The notes beneath the pieces are model-generated. The model saw only the letters and a program-made list of their open reading frames with translations. It was not told where the DNA came from and searched no databases. From Oligoflexia bacterium (lineage in GTDB: Bacteria; Bdellovibrionota_C; UBA2361; JAFLCA01), in NCBI GenBank assembly GCA_019694465.1, contig JAIBBV010000008.1, forward strand, positions 1-64,000: a stretch of 64,000 bases of DNA. Direction: 5' to 3'. Position numbers and translations under genes: made by a program. This document shows, in pieces, positions 32,597 to 40,815 of the stretch; position 1 is the first letter of the stretch; each line of letters opens with the position of its first letter.

Positions 32597-34105
32597 TTAA
32601 TGCGGACAAGCTGTGTTATAGTTATTGTATGCTGCTTGAACATTTGAGTCGCCGTTACAGAAATCCATTCCATCTAAGCGCTCGCCCTCGCAGGTTTGCT
32701 GTACTGCCTGACCATCGCTGCTTGCGAGGTTGAACGACAGCACTACGTCAGCGCTCGCATTACAGGAAAACTCAGACGTATCAGTCGTTACATTAGCAGG
32801 ATTGCTGTAGAATGGGTCTGTGTCGATATCCACTTCAGCCAGCATGGCCCCATAGGTTGTGCCTGTCGCGGACAGATAGGCCGGCTCGCGGTACTCAACT
32901 TCAGCGCTGTAGTCATTGCCCGGAGTATCCTTCTTATCTTTGTAGGCACCAGCAATTAATCTTAGGTTCGAGACAGAAGTGCCACTAAAGAGCGAAACTG
33001 AGTATGAGCGCCGTCCCTCGAATCCCACAAAAGTGTCATAGGATTTGCTTCTGATTACATTGTTACCATCAATTACGAGGTAGGACTTAAATGACGAATT
33101 TGATCCGCTAAATTCGCTATTGGCGCTTCTGTCGCGGCTCGCGTCGAAAACAATTGATCCATCTTGCTGGGTCAGGAAGGCACGCACGGTACTCGTGAAT
33201 TGCCCACTGCCATCGCCAGTGCCAACGACATTCGCAATGAATTCGCCGCTAAGTTTTACTGTGGTTTTTTCATAGTCAGTTGGTTGGGAGTTAGGGCTAT
33301 TACAGAACCACAAGTGATAGCGGAACTGATTCCCACGGGCTGCGTTATCCGCAGCGGAGAATATCTTGATATAGATGTATGATCCTCCCGCACTGACTTT
33401 TACTATGCGTTCTGAGCTTGGGGCGGGCGCAAGCACTTGCTCGATGTCGCCACCTGGTAAGCTGCCAGACACCACGCTGACAGTGTTTGAGTCAACTAGA
33501 GCTTGGCTGGCCATGTGCTTAAGATAGCAGAGGCTTGTACCGCTCTGCACAATGTTCTGGAAATTATATCCGACATTCTGTGCTAAATAGCAGCCGGAGA
33601 ATCCAGAGGACTCTCCATCGCTAAGGCCATTGAGAAATTCTGAACACTGACCAACAGTGGCGGTACTGCCGGCTACGGCATCAACAACGCCCGTGCGCCA
33701 AAAGAGGTCTTTGATGGTGCTTAGCAGTGCTATGGCGGGCAATGTCGGTGGGGTGCCAGATACGCTAGAAGTGCTTGCGCCACCACTGGTTTTCGCCCGT
33801 GCGAGGTTGGCAAGACTTGGTAATTTGCTTAGGTTGCTGGCGCTTCCTGGTTCCAGAAGTTGTGCGCAGCGTTTAGCCCAGTTTGCGCTCTTGGTAAGAT
33901 TCTTTAGCGAGAAATTCGCGTAGACGCCGTTTGTAAGTAGACGCGCTCGTCGCCACTTTCCATTAACTGGAATACAGTAGCTCGTGCCTTTATATTTAAT
34001 AGTTGAGCTAAGCTTCTTAACTATAGCTTCGGAAGGGCAAGGGCAGAAAAGTCCCAAAGTAAGGATGGAGATTAACGTAATGAGTCCAATATGTCTTCTT
34101 AACAT
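32597..34105 (-). CDS. secreted hypothetical protein (502 aa)
   Basis: Signal peptide: RRH then a hydrophobic run (GLITLISILTLGLF) with CPCPSEA cleavage region. The mature part has many Ser/Gly/Asn and small beta-type segments, including Cys pairs that could form disulphides (SYCIPVNGKW, ANWAKRCAQ, SGCYLAQN, QQTCEGERLDGMDFC). No domain recognised. No anchor seen, so it is probably periplasmic or outside. The start ATG at 34105 has a weak purine stretch upstream. It is a single gene upstream of ssrA on the same strand. Confidence 0.72.
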   Translation of the reverse strand: MLRRHIGLITLISILTLGLFCPCPSEAIVKKLSSTIKYKGTSYCIPVNGKWRRARLLTNGVYANFSLKNLTKSANWAKRCAQLLEPGSASNLSKLPSLANLARAKTSGGASTSSVSGTPPTLPAIALLSTIKDLFWRTGVVDAVAGSTATVGQCSEFLNGLSDGESSGFSGCYLAQNVGYNFQNIVQSGTSLCYLKHMASQALVDSNTVSVVSGSLPGGDIEQVLAPAPSSERIVKVSAGGSYIYIKIFSAADNAARGNQFRYHLWFCNSPNSQPTDYEKTTVKLSGEFIANVVGTGDGSGQFTSTVRAFLTQQDGSIVFDASRDRSANSEFSGSNSSFKSYLVIDGNNVIRSKSYDTFVGFEGRRSYSVSLFSGTSVSNLRLIAGAYKDKKDTPGNDYSAEVEYREPAYLSATGTTYGAMLAEVDIDTDPFYSNPANVTTDTSEFSCNASADVVLSFNLASSDGQAVQQTCEGERLDGMDFCNGDSNVQAAYNNYNTACPH

Positions 34106-34262
34106 AGGCGCTTCCCCGTAGAGTTTCTAAAGGCATGCTAGGGCGTTGGTACAGAACGCCGCTGTTATTGGAGATGATTGGCTTTGTTGATGAGATTCAA
34201 GAGAGTGTGATAGAACAGGGTCTTCGTCGTTTTATACGATTTCGTAAAGTATAGAGGAAAAT

Positions 34263-34400
34263 ATGGGAAAGGGAGATAAGAGAACACGCCGTGGAAAGAT
34301 TTTTGCTGCCAGCTTCGGCAAGAGTCGTCGTACCGCGAAGGCCAAGCGCGCCATGAAACGAGCTGCAGCTAAGGGCGGCAAAGCAAAGAAGTCGAAATAA
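34263..34400 (+). CDS. 30S ribosomal protein bTHX (45 aa)
   Basis: Tiny basic protein missed by length cut-offs. The N-terminus MGKGDKRTRRGKIFAASFGK matches the THX/bTHX family (Thermus Thx, plastid PSRP-4), which binds 16S rRNA in the head of the small subunit; the rest is Lys/Arg/Ala-rich (SRRTAKAKRAMKRAAAK). GAGGAA lies 5 bases before the ATG. 45 residues compares with about 26-50 in known members. Confidence 0.88.
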   Translation: MGKGDKRTRRGKIFAASFGKSRRTAKAKRAMKRAAAKGGKAKKSK

Positions 34401-34407
34401 GCAGTAT

Positions 34408-34433
34408 GGCGAGAGGCTATCTAGTCTCTCGCC
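34408..34433 (+). terminator. hairpin after the bTHX gene
   Basis: GGCGAGAG (34408-34415) pairs with CTCTCGCC (34426-34433), 10-base loop; no T-run follows. It lies 7 bases after the stop and may stabilise or end the short transcript. Confidence 0.45.
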
Positions 34434-34574
34434 CACAGCTGCTATTGGTGCCTCGACGCACTGCGGTAATTTAGAACTTGCTGCAGCACTCTTGCCTTCT
34501 ACGCGCGCAAGCCGGATTTATGGGGCTTGCTAGTCTCTGCAGATTCCACCTATCGCGTATGTAGGATTCCAGTA

Positions 34575-35099
34575 TTAGGAGCCAGAGTTCGCCGCTGTAT
34601 CTGATGTTTCCTTAGTAGGGGAACGTCGCGCTGCACTGGGGTTAATGCGTACGGTTTTGTCCTCCGACAATTCAATTCCCAACTCTCCAGAAAGAAGCAT
34701 TTCAAGCGTGAAACGGGATAGATATTCGTTCACTTGCTGCCTTAGTCCGTACCAAATTGGGCGTAGGTTGCAGTTGGTGCTCGGATTGCAGCATTCAAGG
34801 CTGAGTGGCTTGTGATCGCAAATCACTTCAAAGGTATCGCCCTCAGACGCCACTAAAATATCGTATAAATTAATTTCCTGTGGCTCTTTGCCAAGTTTGT
34901 AGCCTCCCTGTGGGCCGCGAACACTGTGCACGATTCCATTCTTGCGTAGGCGCTGTAGAATTTGTTGAGCATAGTCCACAGGGATCTTCTGAGCTTCGGC
35001 AATCTCAGTTGCTCGCACTGTTTCCTGACCGGCTTTGCGGCGTTGCGCGATAAAGGCAGAGCAGTGAATTCCGTACTCGCCCCATTGGGTAATATGCAT
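34575..35099 (-). CDS. Rrf2-family transcription regulator, likely of the suf operon
   Basis: Winged helix-turn-helix: WGEYGIHCSAFIAQRR, VRATEIAEAQKIPVDYAQQILQRLRKNGIVHSVRGPQGGYKLG is the family's DNA-binding core. Cysteines in CDHKPLSLECCNPSTNC (about residues 99-115) fit an iron-sulphur binding loop as in IscR/RsrR-type members, though the spacing differs from E. coli IscR. It is transcribed away from sufB, so it most likely represses suf according to cluster supply. GTG at 35108 also opens the frame, but GGAG (35108-35111) serves ATG at 35099, which is chosen. The C-terminus is Ser/Thr-rich. Confidence 0.88.
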   Translation of the reverse strand: MHITQWGEYGIHCSAFIAQRRKAGQETVRATEIAEAQKIPVDYAQQILQRLRKNGIVHSVRGPQGGYKLGKEPQEINLYDILVASEGDTFEVICDHKPLSLECCNPSTNCNLRPIWYGLRQQVNEYLSRFTLEMLLSGELGIELSEDKTVRINPSAARRSPTKETSDTAANSGS

Positions 35100-35435
35100 A
35101 TTTAACACTCCATAAAAACTGAGAGCGCCTAATAAAGCGAAACCTACTGGACCATCCGATGCATGGCCTGTAAGAGCCTTAAGCCAATCAAACCAGCCAT
35201 GGCTTCACTTTGTTACGCACCCTCACAGGAACCTACTCAGATGGGTTTAGGCACTAGTAGGGCCCGGTAAGCGCTGGTGAGCTTACCAGATACCACAGTT
35301 TGCATTAGCTAGGCGTTAAGTTGTAGCTTTTCAGAGGCCTAATTTTGCTTTTTTAGCATCTATACTTTAATATAATATTCAAGTTAATGTTGCAGTTCAA
35401 CGCATTGAAATTATGAACTTTTTTTAGCGCAGTTT
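35100..35435. other. divergent promoter region between the Rrf2 gene and sufB
   Basis: 336 bases. It holds a diverged miniature palindromic repeat (35122-35224), a hairpin GGTAAGC...GCTTACC at about 35268-35289, and an A+T-rich part with TATAAT at about 35371-35376, which is a likely sufB -10. I see no exact IscR-type box. Confidence 0.45.
35122..35224. repeat. miniature palindromic repeat, diverged copy
   Basis: Left end AGAGCGCCTAATAAAGCGAA and right end TTCACTTTGTTACGCACCCT are degenerate forms of the GAGTGCGTAACAAAATGAA / TTCATTTTGTTACGCACTC ends of the 61.4-kb element. About 103 bases, noncoding. Confidence 0.45.
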
Positions 35436-36881
35436 ATGGCGACAGATACTGAGACACTCGAAAGCTTTGCGCAACAAGACTACAAGTACGGCTTTTATAC
35501 CAATATTGAGGCTGATTCAGCCCCTCCGGGCCTTAATGAGGACATCATTCGGCTAATCTCTTCCAAGAAGCAGGAACCTGAGTTTTTACTAGAGTGGAGG
35601 CTGCGCGCATACAAGCGTTGGAAGGAAATGAAGGAGCCGAGTTGGGCCTTTATTAAATATCCAGCCATTAACTACCAAGATGTTGTGTACTACTCCGCTC
35701 CTAAGAAAAAGAAAGAGCTTAAGAGTCTGGAGGAAGTAGATCCTGAGTTGCTCAAAACATATGAACGGCTTGGTATCCCGTTGCATGAGCAGAAGCGCTT
35801 AGCTGGTGTAGCGGTTGACGCTGTGTTCGATAGCGTTTCAATCGCTACAACATATAAAGCTGAGCTTGAGAAGCATGGTATCATCTTCTGTTCTTTCTCT
35901 GAGGCAGCGCGAGAACATCCTGAGTTGGTAAGGAAGTATCTAGGGTCAGTTGTTCCTTATACTGATAATTTCTTTGCGACACTGAACTCGGCCGTCTTCA
36001 CCGACGGAACTTTCGTGTACATCCCTAAGGGCGTGCGTTGTCCGCTTGAGTTGTCGACTTACTTCCGTATTAACGCCGAGAAGACTGGCCAATTTGAGCG
36101 CACCCTGATTGTGGCAGACGAGGGAAGTTACGTTAGCTACATGGAGGGCTGCACAGCGCCGATGCGAGATGAGAATCAGTTGCATGCAGCAGTTGTTGAG
36201 CTAGTTGCGCTAGATAATGCACATATAAAGTATTCTACAATTCAGAACTGGTATCCTGGCGATCGCGAGGGCAAGGGCGGCATTTACAACTTTGTTACTA
36301 AGCGCGGCTTGTGTGCTGGACGTAACTCGAAGATTTCTTGGACTCAAGTAGAGACCGGCTCAGCAATCACTTGGAAATACCCAAGTTGCATCCTTAAGGG
36401 CGATAACTCAGTCGGTGAGTTTTACTCAGTGGCGATCACCAATCACCATCAGCAGGCTGATACTGGGACCAAGATGATTCATATCGGTAAGAATACAGCT
36501 AGCACAATCGTCTCAAAGGGAATCTCAGCTGGTGTGGGCCAGAACTCCTATCGCGGATTGGTGAAGATAATGAAGTCCGCTGATGGCGCGCGTAACTTTT
36601 CTCAGTGCGACTCTATGTTAATGGGGGATAAGTGTGGTGCGCATACTTTTCCGTATATCGATGTGAAAAATCCTAGCGCCAAAGTGGAGCACGAAGCGTC
36701 GACCTCTAAAATTGGAGAGGACCAAATCTTTTACTGCAATCAACGAGGCATCTCGACTGAAGATGCGGTGTCCATGATTGTGCACGGTTTCTGCAAAGAA
36801 GTTTTAGCAGAGTTGCCAATGGAGTTCGCAGTTGAGGCACGTAGGTTGCTGGAAATTAGTCTTGAAGGAAGCGTTGGATAA
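35436..36881 (+). CDS. sufB: Fe-S cluster assembly scaffold SufB
   Basis: Component of the SufBC2D complex that assembles Fe-S clusters, cytosolic. Signatures: [96 protein letters not shown], the conserved [20 protein letters not shown] with the essential Cys, and [15 protein letters not shown]. 481 residues is the normal length. First gene of sufBCD, followed after 11 bases by sufC. Confidence 0.97.
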   Translation: MATDTETLESFAQQDYKYGFYTNIEADSAPPGLNEDIIRLISSKKQEPEFLLEWRLRAYKRWKEMKEPSWAFIKYPAINYQDVVYYSAPKKKKELKSLEEVDPELLKTYERLGIPLHEQKRLAGVAVDAVFDSVSIATTYKAELEKHGIIFCSFSEAAREHPELVRKYLGSVVPYTDNFFATLNSAVFTDGTFVYIPKGVRCPLELSTYFRINAEKTGQFERTLIVADEGSYVSYMEGCTAPMRDENQLHAAVVELVALDNAHIKYSTIQNWYPGDREGKGGIYNFVTKRGLCAGRNSKISWTQVETGSAITWKYPSCILKGDNSVGEFYSVAITNHHQQADTGTKMIHIGKNTASTIVSKGISAGVGQNSYRGLVKIMKSADGARNFSQCDSMLMGDKCGAHTFPYIDVKNPSAKVEHEASTSKIGEDQIFYCNQRGISTEDAVSMIVHGFCKEVLAELPMEFAVEARRLLEISLEGSVG

Positions 36882-36892
36882 AGGAACTAGTT

Positions 36893-37648
36893 ATGTTGAG
36901 CATTCGTAACTTAAGAGCAGGGATTGAAGGGCGCGAAATCCTAAAGGGTCTTGATTTAGACATTAGGCCAGGCGAGGTCCACGCCATAATGGGAGCCAAT
37001 GGATCTGGCAAGAGCACGCTCGCTAATGTTTTGAGCGGCCGCGATGGGTATGAGGTAACAAGCGGTAATGTCACTTTCAACGGCAAGGATCTGCTCGAGC
37101 TTGACCCTGAGGAGCGCGCTGGGGAAGGCCTGTTTATGGCTTTCCAATATCCAGTCGAGTTGCCTGGGGTGCTTGGTAGTTACTTCTTGCGTACTGCGTT
37201 TAATTCAATTCGCCGTTATCGGGGTGAATCAGAGATGGCTGTGCGGGATTTCGCGGCCTACATGAAGGATAAGGCTAAGCTTTTGGAGCTAAGTGAGGAC
37301 CTGCTTTCACGTCCAGTAAATGAGGGCTTTTCTGGTGGCGAGAAAAAGCGCAATGAGATTTTCCAGATGGCCGTGCTTAATCCAAAACTAGCAATTTTGG
37401 ATGAGACTGATTCAGGGCTCGACATCGATGCATTGCAAGTTGTGGCTAATGGGGTAAATAAGCTGCGTTCAAAGGATAACGCGGTTGTAGTCATTACGCA
37501 TTATCAGCGCCTTCTAAACTATATTGTACCTGATTTTGTCCACGTGCTCCTGGACGGTAAGATTGTTAAGTCCGGCGGTAAGGAATTGGCGCTGGAGCTT
37601 GAAAATAGGGGCTATGCTTGGGTGCGTGAAGGTACCGCACAGCGTTAA
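36893..37648 (+). CDS. sufC: Fe-S cluster assembly ATPase SufC
   Basis: ABC-type ATPase of the Suf complex. Walker A GANGSGKST (residues about 36-44), ABC signature FSGGEKKRNEIFQM, Walker B LAILDETDSGLDIDAL, H-loop VVITHYQRLLNYI. The Q-loop and the SufC-specific DLLELDPEERAGEGLFMAFQYPVELPG are present. 251 residues. Between sufB and sufD in the operon. Confidence 0.97.
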   Translation: MLSIRNLRAGIEGREILKGLDLDIRPGEVHAIMGANGSGKSTLANVLSGRDGYEVTSGNVTFNGKDLLELDPEERAGEGLFMAFQYPVELPGVLGSYFLRTAFNSIRRYRGESEMAVRDFAAYMKDKAKLLELSEDLLSRPVNEGFSGGEKKRNEIFQMAVLNPKLAILDETDSGLDIDALQVVANGVNKLRSKDNAVVVITHYQRLLNYIVPDFVHVLLDGKIVKSGGKELALELENRGYAWVREGTAQR

Positions 37649-37663
37649 GGGGAGACTGGGATC

Positions 37664-39016
37664 GTGACACAGACAGATTGGGTATCTCAGAATTTTCTGG
37701 CTTTCGAGCGCGGCTTAAATGGAAGCGCTCACGCTCCTTTGCATCAGCTACGTAAGGATGCGTTCCAACGTTTTGCGGCTTTGGGTTTCCCCTCTGCTAG
37801 TGCTGAGGAATGGCGAAAAACAGATCTTAGCGCTATCCGTGGCGGGAAATTTGAATGGGGGCTCGCGAATACTACGTCTGAAGTGGCCGAAAGTGACCTG
37901 CGCAAAATTATGCCAGGGCCATTCTCAGCGCATGTGCTGGTATTCTTCAATGGGCGCTTTGTTCCAGCGCTTAGTACGTCTGGTAAGTTGCCTGCCGGCG
38001 TTAAGCTTTCACCTTTGGCAGATTATGTGCGTGGGACGGGGACTGATTCTGAGTTGTCGAACTTGGTGCGGCAACGTTTGGGTAGTTTGGCTACTTTTAC
38101 AGATCAGGCTTTTGTCGCCCTCAATACTGCTTTTTTGAACGACGGTGTAGTGCTTTCTGTAGCGCGAGGAGTCGAGCTACAAGAAAGCATTCAGATAGCC
38201 TGGATAAGCGATGGAAGTCAGACAGCCAATTATAGTACTGGTCGTTGTTTGATAGCCTTGGAGGAGGGTGCCTCAGCGCGGGTCATTGAAACATGGAGTG
38301 AAGCGGCATCCGATAGGCAGATTTTTTGTAATCACGTTACAGAAGTTTTTGTGGCTGATGGCGCCATGCTGGATCACGTTAAGGTGTTGCCGGATTCTGC
38401 GCAGGCATTGCATGTTGGCCGACTAGTTGCTCGGGTTGGCTCCAAGTCCAACCTTCATACGGGAGTTTTCTCGTTTGGTGGGGCCATGGTACGGAATGAA
38501 ATTTGTCCGGAACTGGCAGGGGCAAATTCTAACTGCGTAATGCATGGGCTCACTGTAGTTGGTGGTAGCCAGCACGTTGATAACTTTACAGTACTTGATC
38601 ATGCGCAGCCAAATTGTGAGAGCCGTGAACTGTACAAGGGCGTCTATGGCGATAAGGCTTCTGGTGTGTTTAGCGGGACAATAATAGTTCGTCCAGGCGC
38701 GCAGAAGACCAATGCACTGCAAACAAATCAAAGTGTACTGTTATCCCCAACTGCATCCATCGACACGCAACCCCAACTAAAAATTTGGGCTGATGATGTT
38801 AAGTGTACGCACGGAGCTACTGTCGGTCAGCTAGATGAGCAGGCGTTGTTCTACGTGCGCTCGCGTGGCGTTCCATTTGCGGATGCGCGCGATATGTTGG
38901 TGCATGCCTTCGCCAGTGACATCGTAAATAGCGTGAGCACACCAGCTTTGCGTGATTATTTAGAAAATCAGCTTATGAAGAAGCTTGGCTCGTTCGGAAT
39001 TCACGAAGAGCGGTAA
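37664..39016 (+). CDS. sufD: Fe-S cluster assembly protein SufD
   Basis: Partner of SufB and SufC. N-terminal helical part (AFERGLNGSAHAPLHQLRKDAFQRF, SAEEWRKTDLSAI) and the beta-helix core shared with SufB: LNTAFLNDGVVLSVARGV, GRCLIALEEGASARVIETW, LDHAQPNCESRELYKGVYGDKASGVFSGTIIVRPGAQKTNA, QPQLKIWADDVKCTHGATVGQLDEQALFYVRSRGV. Starts at GTG 37664 with GGGGAGA upstream. 450 residues. Third gene of the operon; sufS/sufU are not in the window after it. Confidence 0.97.
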   Translation: MTQTDWVSQNFLAFERGLNGSAHAPLHQLRKDAFQRFAALGFPSASAEEWRKTDLSAIRGGKFEWGLANTTSEVAESDLRKIMPGPFSAHVLVFFNGRFVPALSTSGKLPAGVKLSPLADYVRGTGTDSELSNLVRQRLGSLATFTDQAFVALNTAFLNDGVVLSVARGVELQESIQIAWISDGSQTANYSTGRCLIALEEGASARVIETWSEAASDRQIFCNHVTEVFVADGAMLDHVKVLPDSAQALHVGRLVARVGSKSNLHTGVFSFGGAMVRNEICPELAGANSNCVMHGLTVVGGSQHVDNFTVLDHAQPNCESRELYKGVYGDKASGVFSGTIIVRPGAQKTNALQTNQSVLLSPTASIDTQPQLKIWADDVKCTHGATVGQLDEQALFYVRSRGVPFADARDMLVHAFASDIVNSVSTPALRDYLENQLMKKLGSFGIHEER

Positions 39017-39039
39017 AGTTATCGGCTTTGAGACAGAGC

Positions 39040-39141
39040 TTAGAGGCTCGTTACTGCAAACATCACGACAAGGGCGCTCCATGAGAGCGAGGGGAGGGCG
39101 CGAAGGGTTAGAGAGAATCCTTTCGAAATTTGCTTGGCCAT
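39040..39141 (-). CDS. possible small membrane peptide (33 aa)
   Basis: Antisense to and just after sufD: ATG at 39141, stop at 39040-39042. N-terminal basic part MAKQISKGFSLTLRALPSL then a hydrophobic run SALVVMFAVTSL. GAGG lies about 9 bases before the ATG. No family recognised. The size makes chance plausible; the ribosome-binding site and hydrophobic end argue for it. Confidence 0.35.
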   Translation of the reverse strand: MAKQISKGFSLTLRALPSLSWSALVVMFAVTSL

Positions 39142-39593
39142 GACCTAATCCTCAATAAATCTAACGAGTTAACCTACTGCAGGCTAGTGCTTTTTCCTGC
39201 TTGAGGGGGTAATGAGCAAGTCCTGTGCCAGCCATTGCAAGGGATGGCACTGGAGTTGGGAACCATAGCGCGGGCAATACCGAAGTATTACTCTCAGAGA
39301 CTTCGTGTGAAGATTTCGTGTGTTAGTACGGGAAATGTATGCTCATAAAGCGGATAAAAATATTCTGCTATGCTGGAGAGATAAGCCATTTGTGGCACTA
39401 AGATACTAGCGCTGGTGGACTAATTTAATAGGCGCTTAAATCCTACCTTTGATATTGCACCACCGTCTCAAATTTTTCCAAATTGCTGTGAAGCTCCATG
39501 AACTACTAAGTATTTTGTAGGCTCTAGGAACGTATTTTTATTTCCAATTTTGCGCGCGGTCTCTGAGAGAAATGGGGGGGAGAAATGGGGAGG
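39142..39593. other. 452-base intergenic region after the suf operon
   Basis: No supported gene. It holds a hairpin GTGCCAGCC/GG-A-TGGCAC (39225-39250) and, near 39567-39599, a purine-rich tract with the word GAGAAATGGGG twice, which ends at the hairpin boundary of the G+C-rich segment at 39.6 kb. Confidence 0.4.
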
Positions 39594-39678
39594 AAAAAGG
39601 CGAGAAACAGGAGCCGGGGTTGAACCACAGCATATACTAGTGTCTGGGTGACACATGAATCTCCTGTTCTCGCCTTTT
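39594..39678. repeat. left inverted hairpin of the G+C-rich segment (also terminator of the gene inside)
   Basis: AAAAAGGCGAGAAACAGGAG (39594-39613) pairs with CTCCTGTTCTCGCCTTTT (39661-39678), one bulged A on the outer arm. Read on the minus strand it ends in TTTTT, so it can terminate the gene that stops at 39688. Between the arms a smaller stem GTGTC/GACAC lies around 39641-39655. An inverted copy is at 40490-40547. Confidence 0.6.
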
Positions 39679-39687
39679 GGACTTGGG

Positions 39688-40371
39688 CTACTTGACCAGT
39701 TTCACCGAGTAGCACTTCCCGTCCGGAACTATCTTGAACCGTGGGGCCAGTTTCTGTTCAGCTGGAGTGAGTATGCGCGTGTGGCGCTCATCACCCCTTC
39801 TGTACACAACCAGCTCCCAGACTCGTGGTATTCCGTACTGGTCAGGTCCGGTGAAGTAGATCGCCTTCTCGGTTCCGTCAGGTAGATCCAGAAGGAGCCA
39901 CCCTTGGTACCCGTGAAGAACTACTCGCTGCGCGCCCATGTACGCCATCCCTCCCTGTGCAAGGACGGCTTCGACGTACTGGCACTCGTAGGCCCCCGGA
40001 GTCCCGTTCGCATCGTCAGAGACGGCACGAATGGAGCTTCGCGCACAGGGTGCGGAGATCGGGAACCTCGCGAACTGCCTTCTGTCACCGACGACGCGTG
40101 AACTGCCGTCAGCGAGCCAGACTTTCCATTGTCCGGCGCCGGTCTCCTCGAAACTCGTGCTTATTGGGTGGGTTGGAAGTCCACCCCGAACCTGCCGGAA
40201 GGTTGCCTGTGCGGGGCAACCTCGTTGGGCAGTCGAGTGGTCGTGTCCACCGATGGTTATTACCACTATCCCGGTTTCTCCCATTGAGAGTCGTAGCATC
40301 GCTGCTGCGATCCCAAGCAAGGCCGGAGGAAGTTGGTCGTCACAATCGGAACGGTCGGTAGGCTTGGTCAT
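39688..40371 (-). CDS. hypothetical protein (227 aa) in a G+C-rich segment
   Basis: No family recognised. The first 30 residues are weakly hydrophobic (PPALLGIAAAMLRLSMGETGIVVITIGG). The C-terminal half reads as a folded, beta-rich domain (GAYECQYVEAVLAQGGMAYMGA, QGWLLLDLPDGTEKAIYFTG, VWELVVYRRGDERHTRIL, PRFKIVPDGKCYSVKLV). Base composition is visibly higher in G+C than the neighbours, and the gene is framed by inverted hairpins, so it is probably acquired DNA. The ATG at 40371 has only a weak ribosome-binding site. Other frames over this DNA look non-coding. Confidence 0.55.
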   Translation of the reverse strand: MTKPTDRSDCDDQLPPALLGIAAAMLRLSMGETGIVVITIGGHDHSTAQRGCPAQATFRQVRGGLPTHPISTSFEETGAGQWKVWLADGSSRVVGDRRQFARFPISAPCARSSIRAVSDDANGTPGAYECQYVEAVLAQGGMAYMGAQRVVLHGYQGWLLLDLPDGTEKAIYFTGPDQYGIPRVWELVVYRRGDERHTRILTPAEQKLAPRFKIVPDGKCYSVKLVK

Positions 40372-40489
40372 GGTTTTTCTCGTTATGGGTTGAAGTGGAT
40401 GAAAACAGCGAACACTACAGAGCCGAGACCCTTGGCACTCTAGAGTTCGCTGCCATCCGGACCCATGTCAGACAAAGACTATGACGAAA

Positions 40490-40547
40490 GCGAGAACAGG
40501 TTTTAAAAGAACATCCAGGATAACCTTTCAATCGGATCCTGTTTCTC
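40490..40547. repeat. right inverted hairpin of the G+C-rich segment
   Basis: GCGAGAACAGG (40490-40500) pairs with CCTGTTTCTC (40538-40547), again with one extra base on the outer arm. Read in reverse complement it follows the left hairpin (GAGAAACAGGA, CCG, TTGAA words shared). A further hairpin ACGGAA/TTCCGT spans 40548-40571. Remaining bases up to the APH-like gene hold nothing else that I recognise. Confidence 0.55.
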
Positions 40548-40815
40548 ACGGAAGGCCACCAAGCATTCCGTCAGTACAGGAGAGAGGGGAATTCTACTGC
40601 TAGTTATGGGCGGTTGGAGAATAGCTGTGACATTTCAGCTCCTTGCATGAATTGGTCTTACTTGACCCCCCGCAAAAAAACTCCCGTCCGATGTGTCTCC
40701 TGGCTACTGGAGAAAATATTTGTGTCTCCTATCACTCGTCTCATCTGAACACCTAAACGCTAGGTGGCCATTAAGAGCAAGGCCGTTTTCAGGCGCAACT
40801 AAGCACTTGGAAGGA

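Noticed and set aside
39957..40361. Long + strand frame (134 codons) opposite the 227-residue gene
   Set aside because: Product is Arg-rich without any plausible pattern; it is the shadow of the G+C-rich minus-strand gene.
39594..40547. The hairpin-bounded segment as an integron cassette with attC sites
   Set aside because: The hairpins are in opposite orientation, a complete pair of core sites is not seen, and there is no integron integrase.
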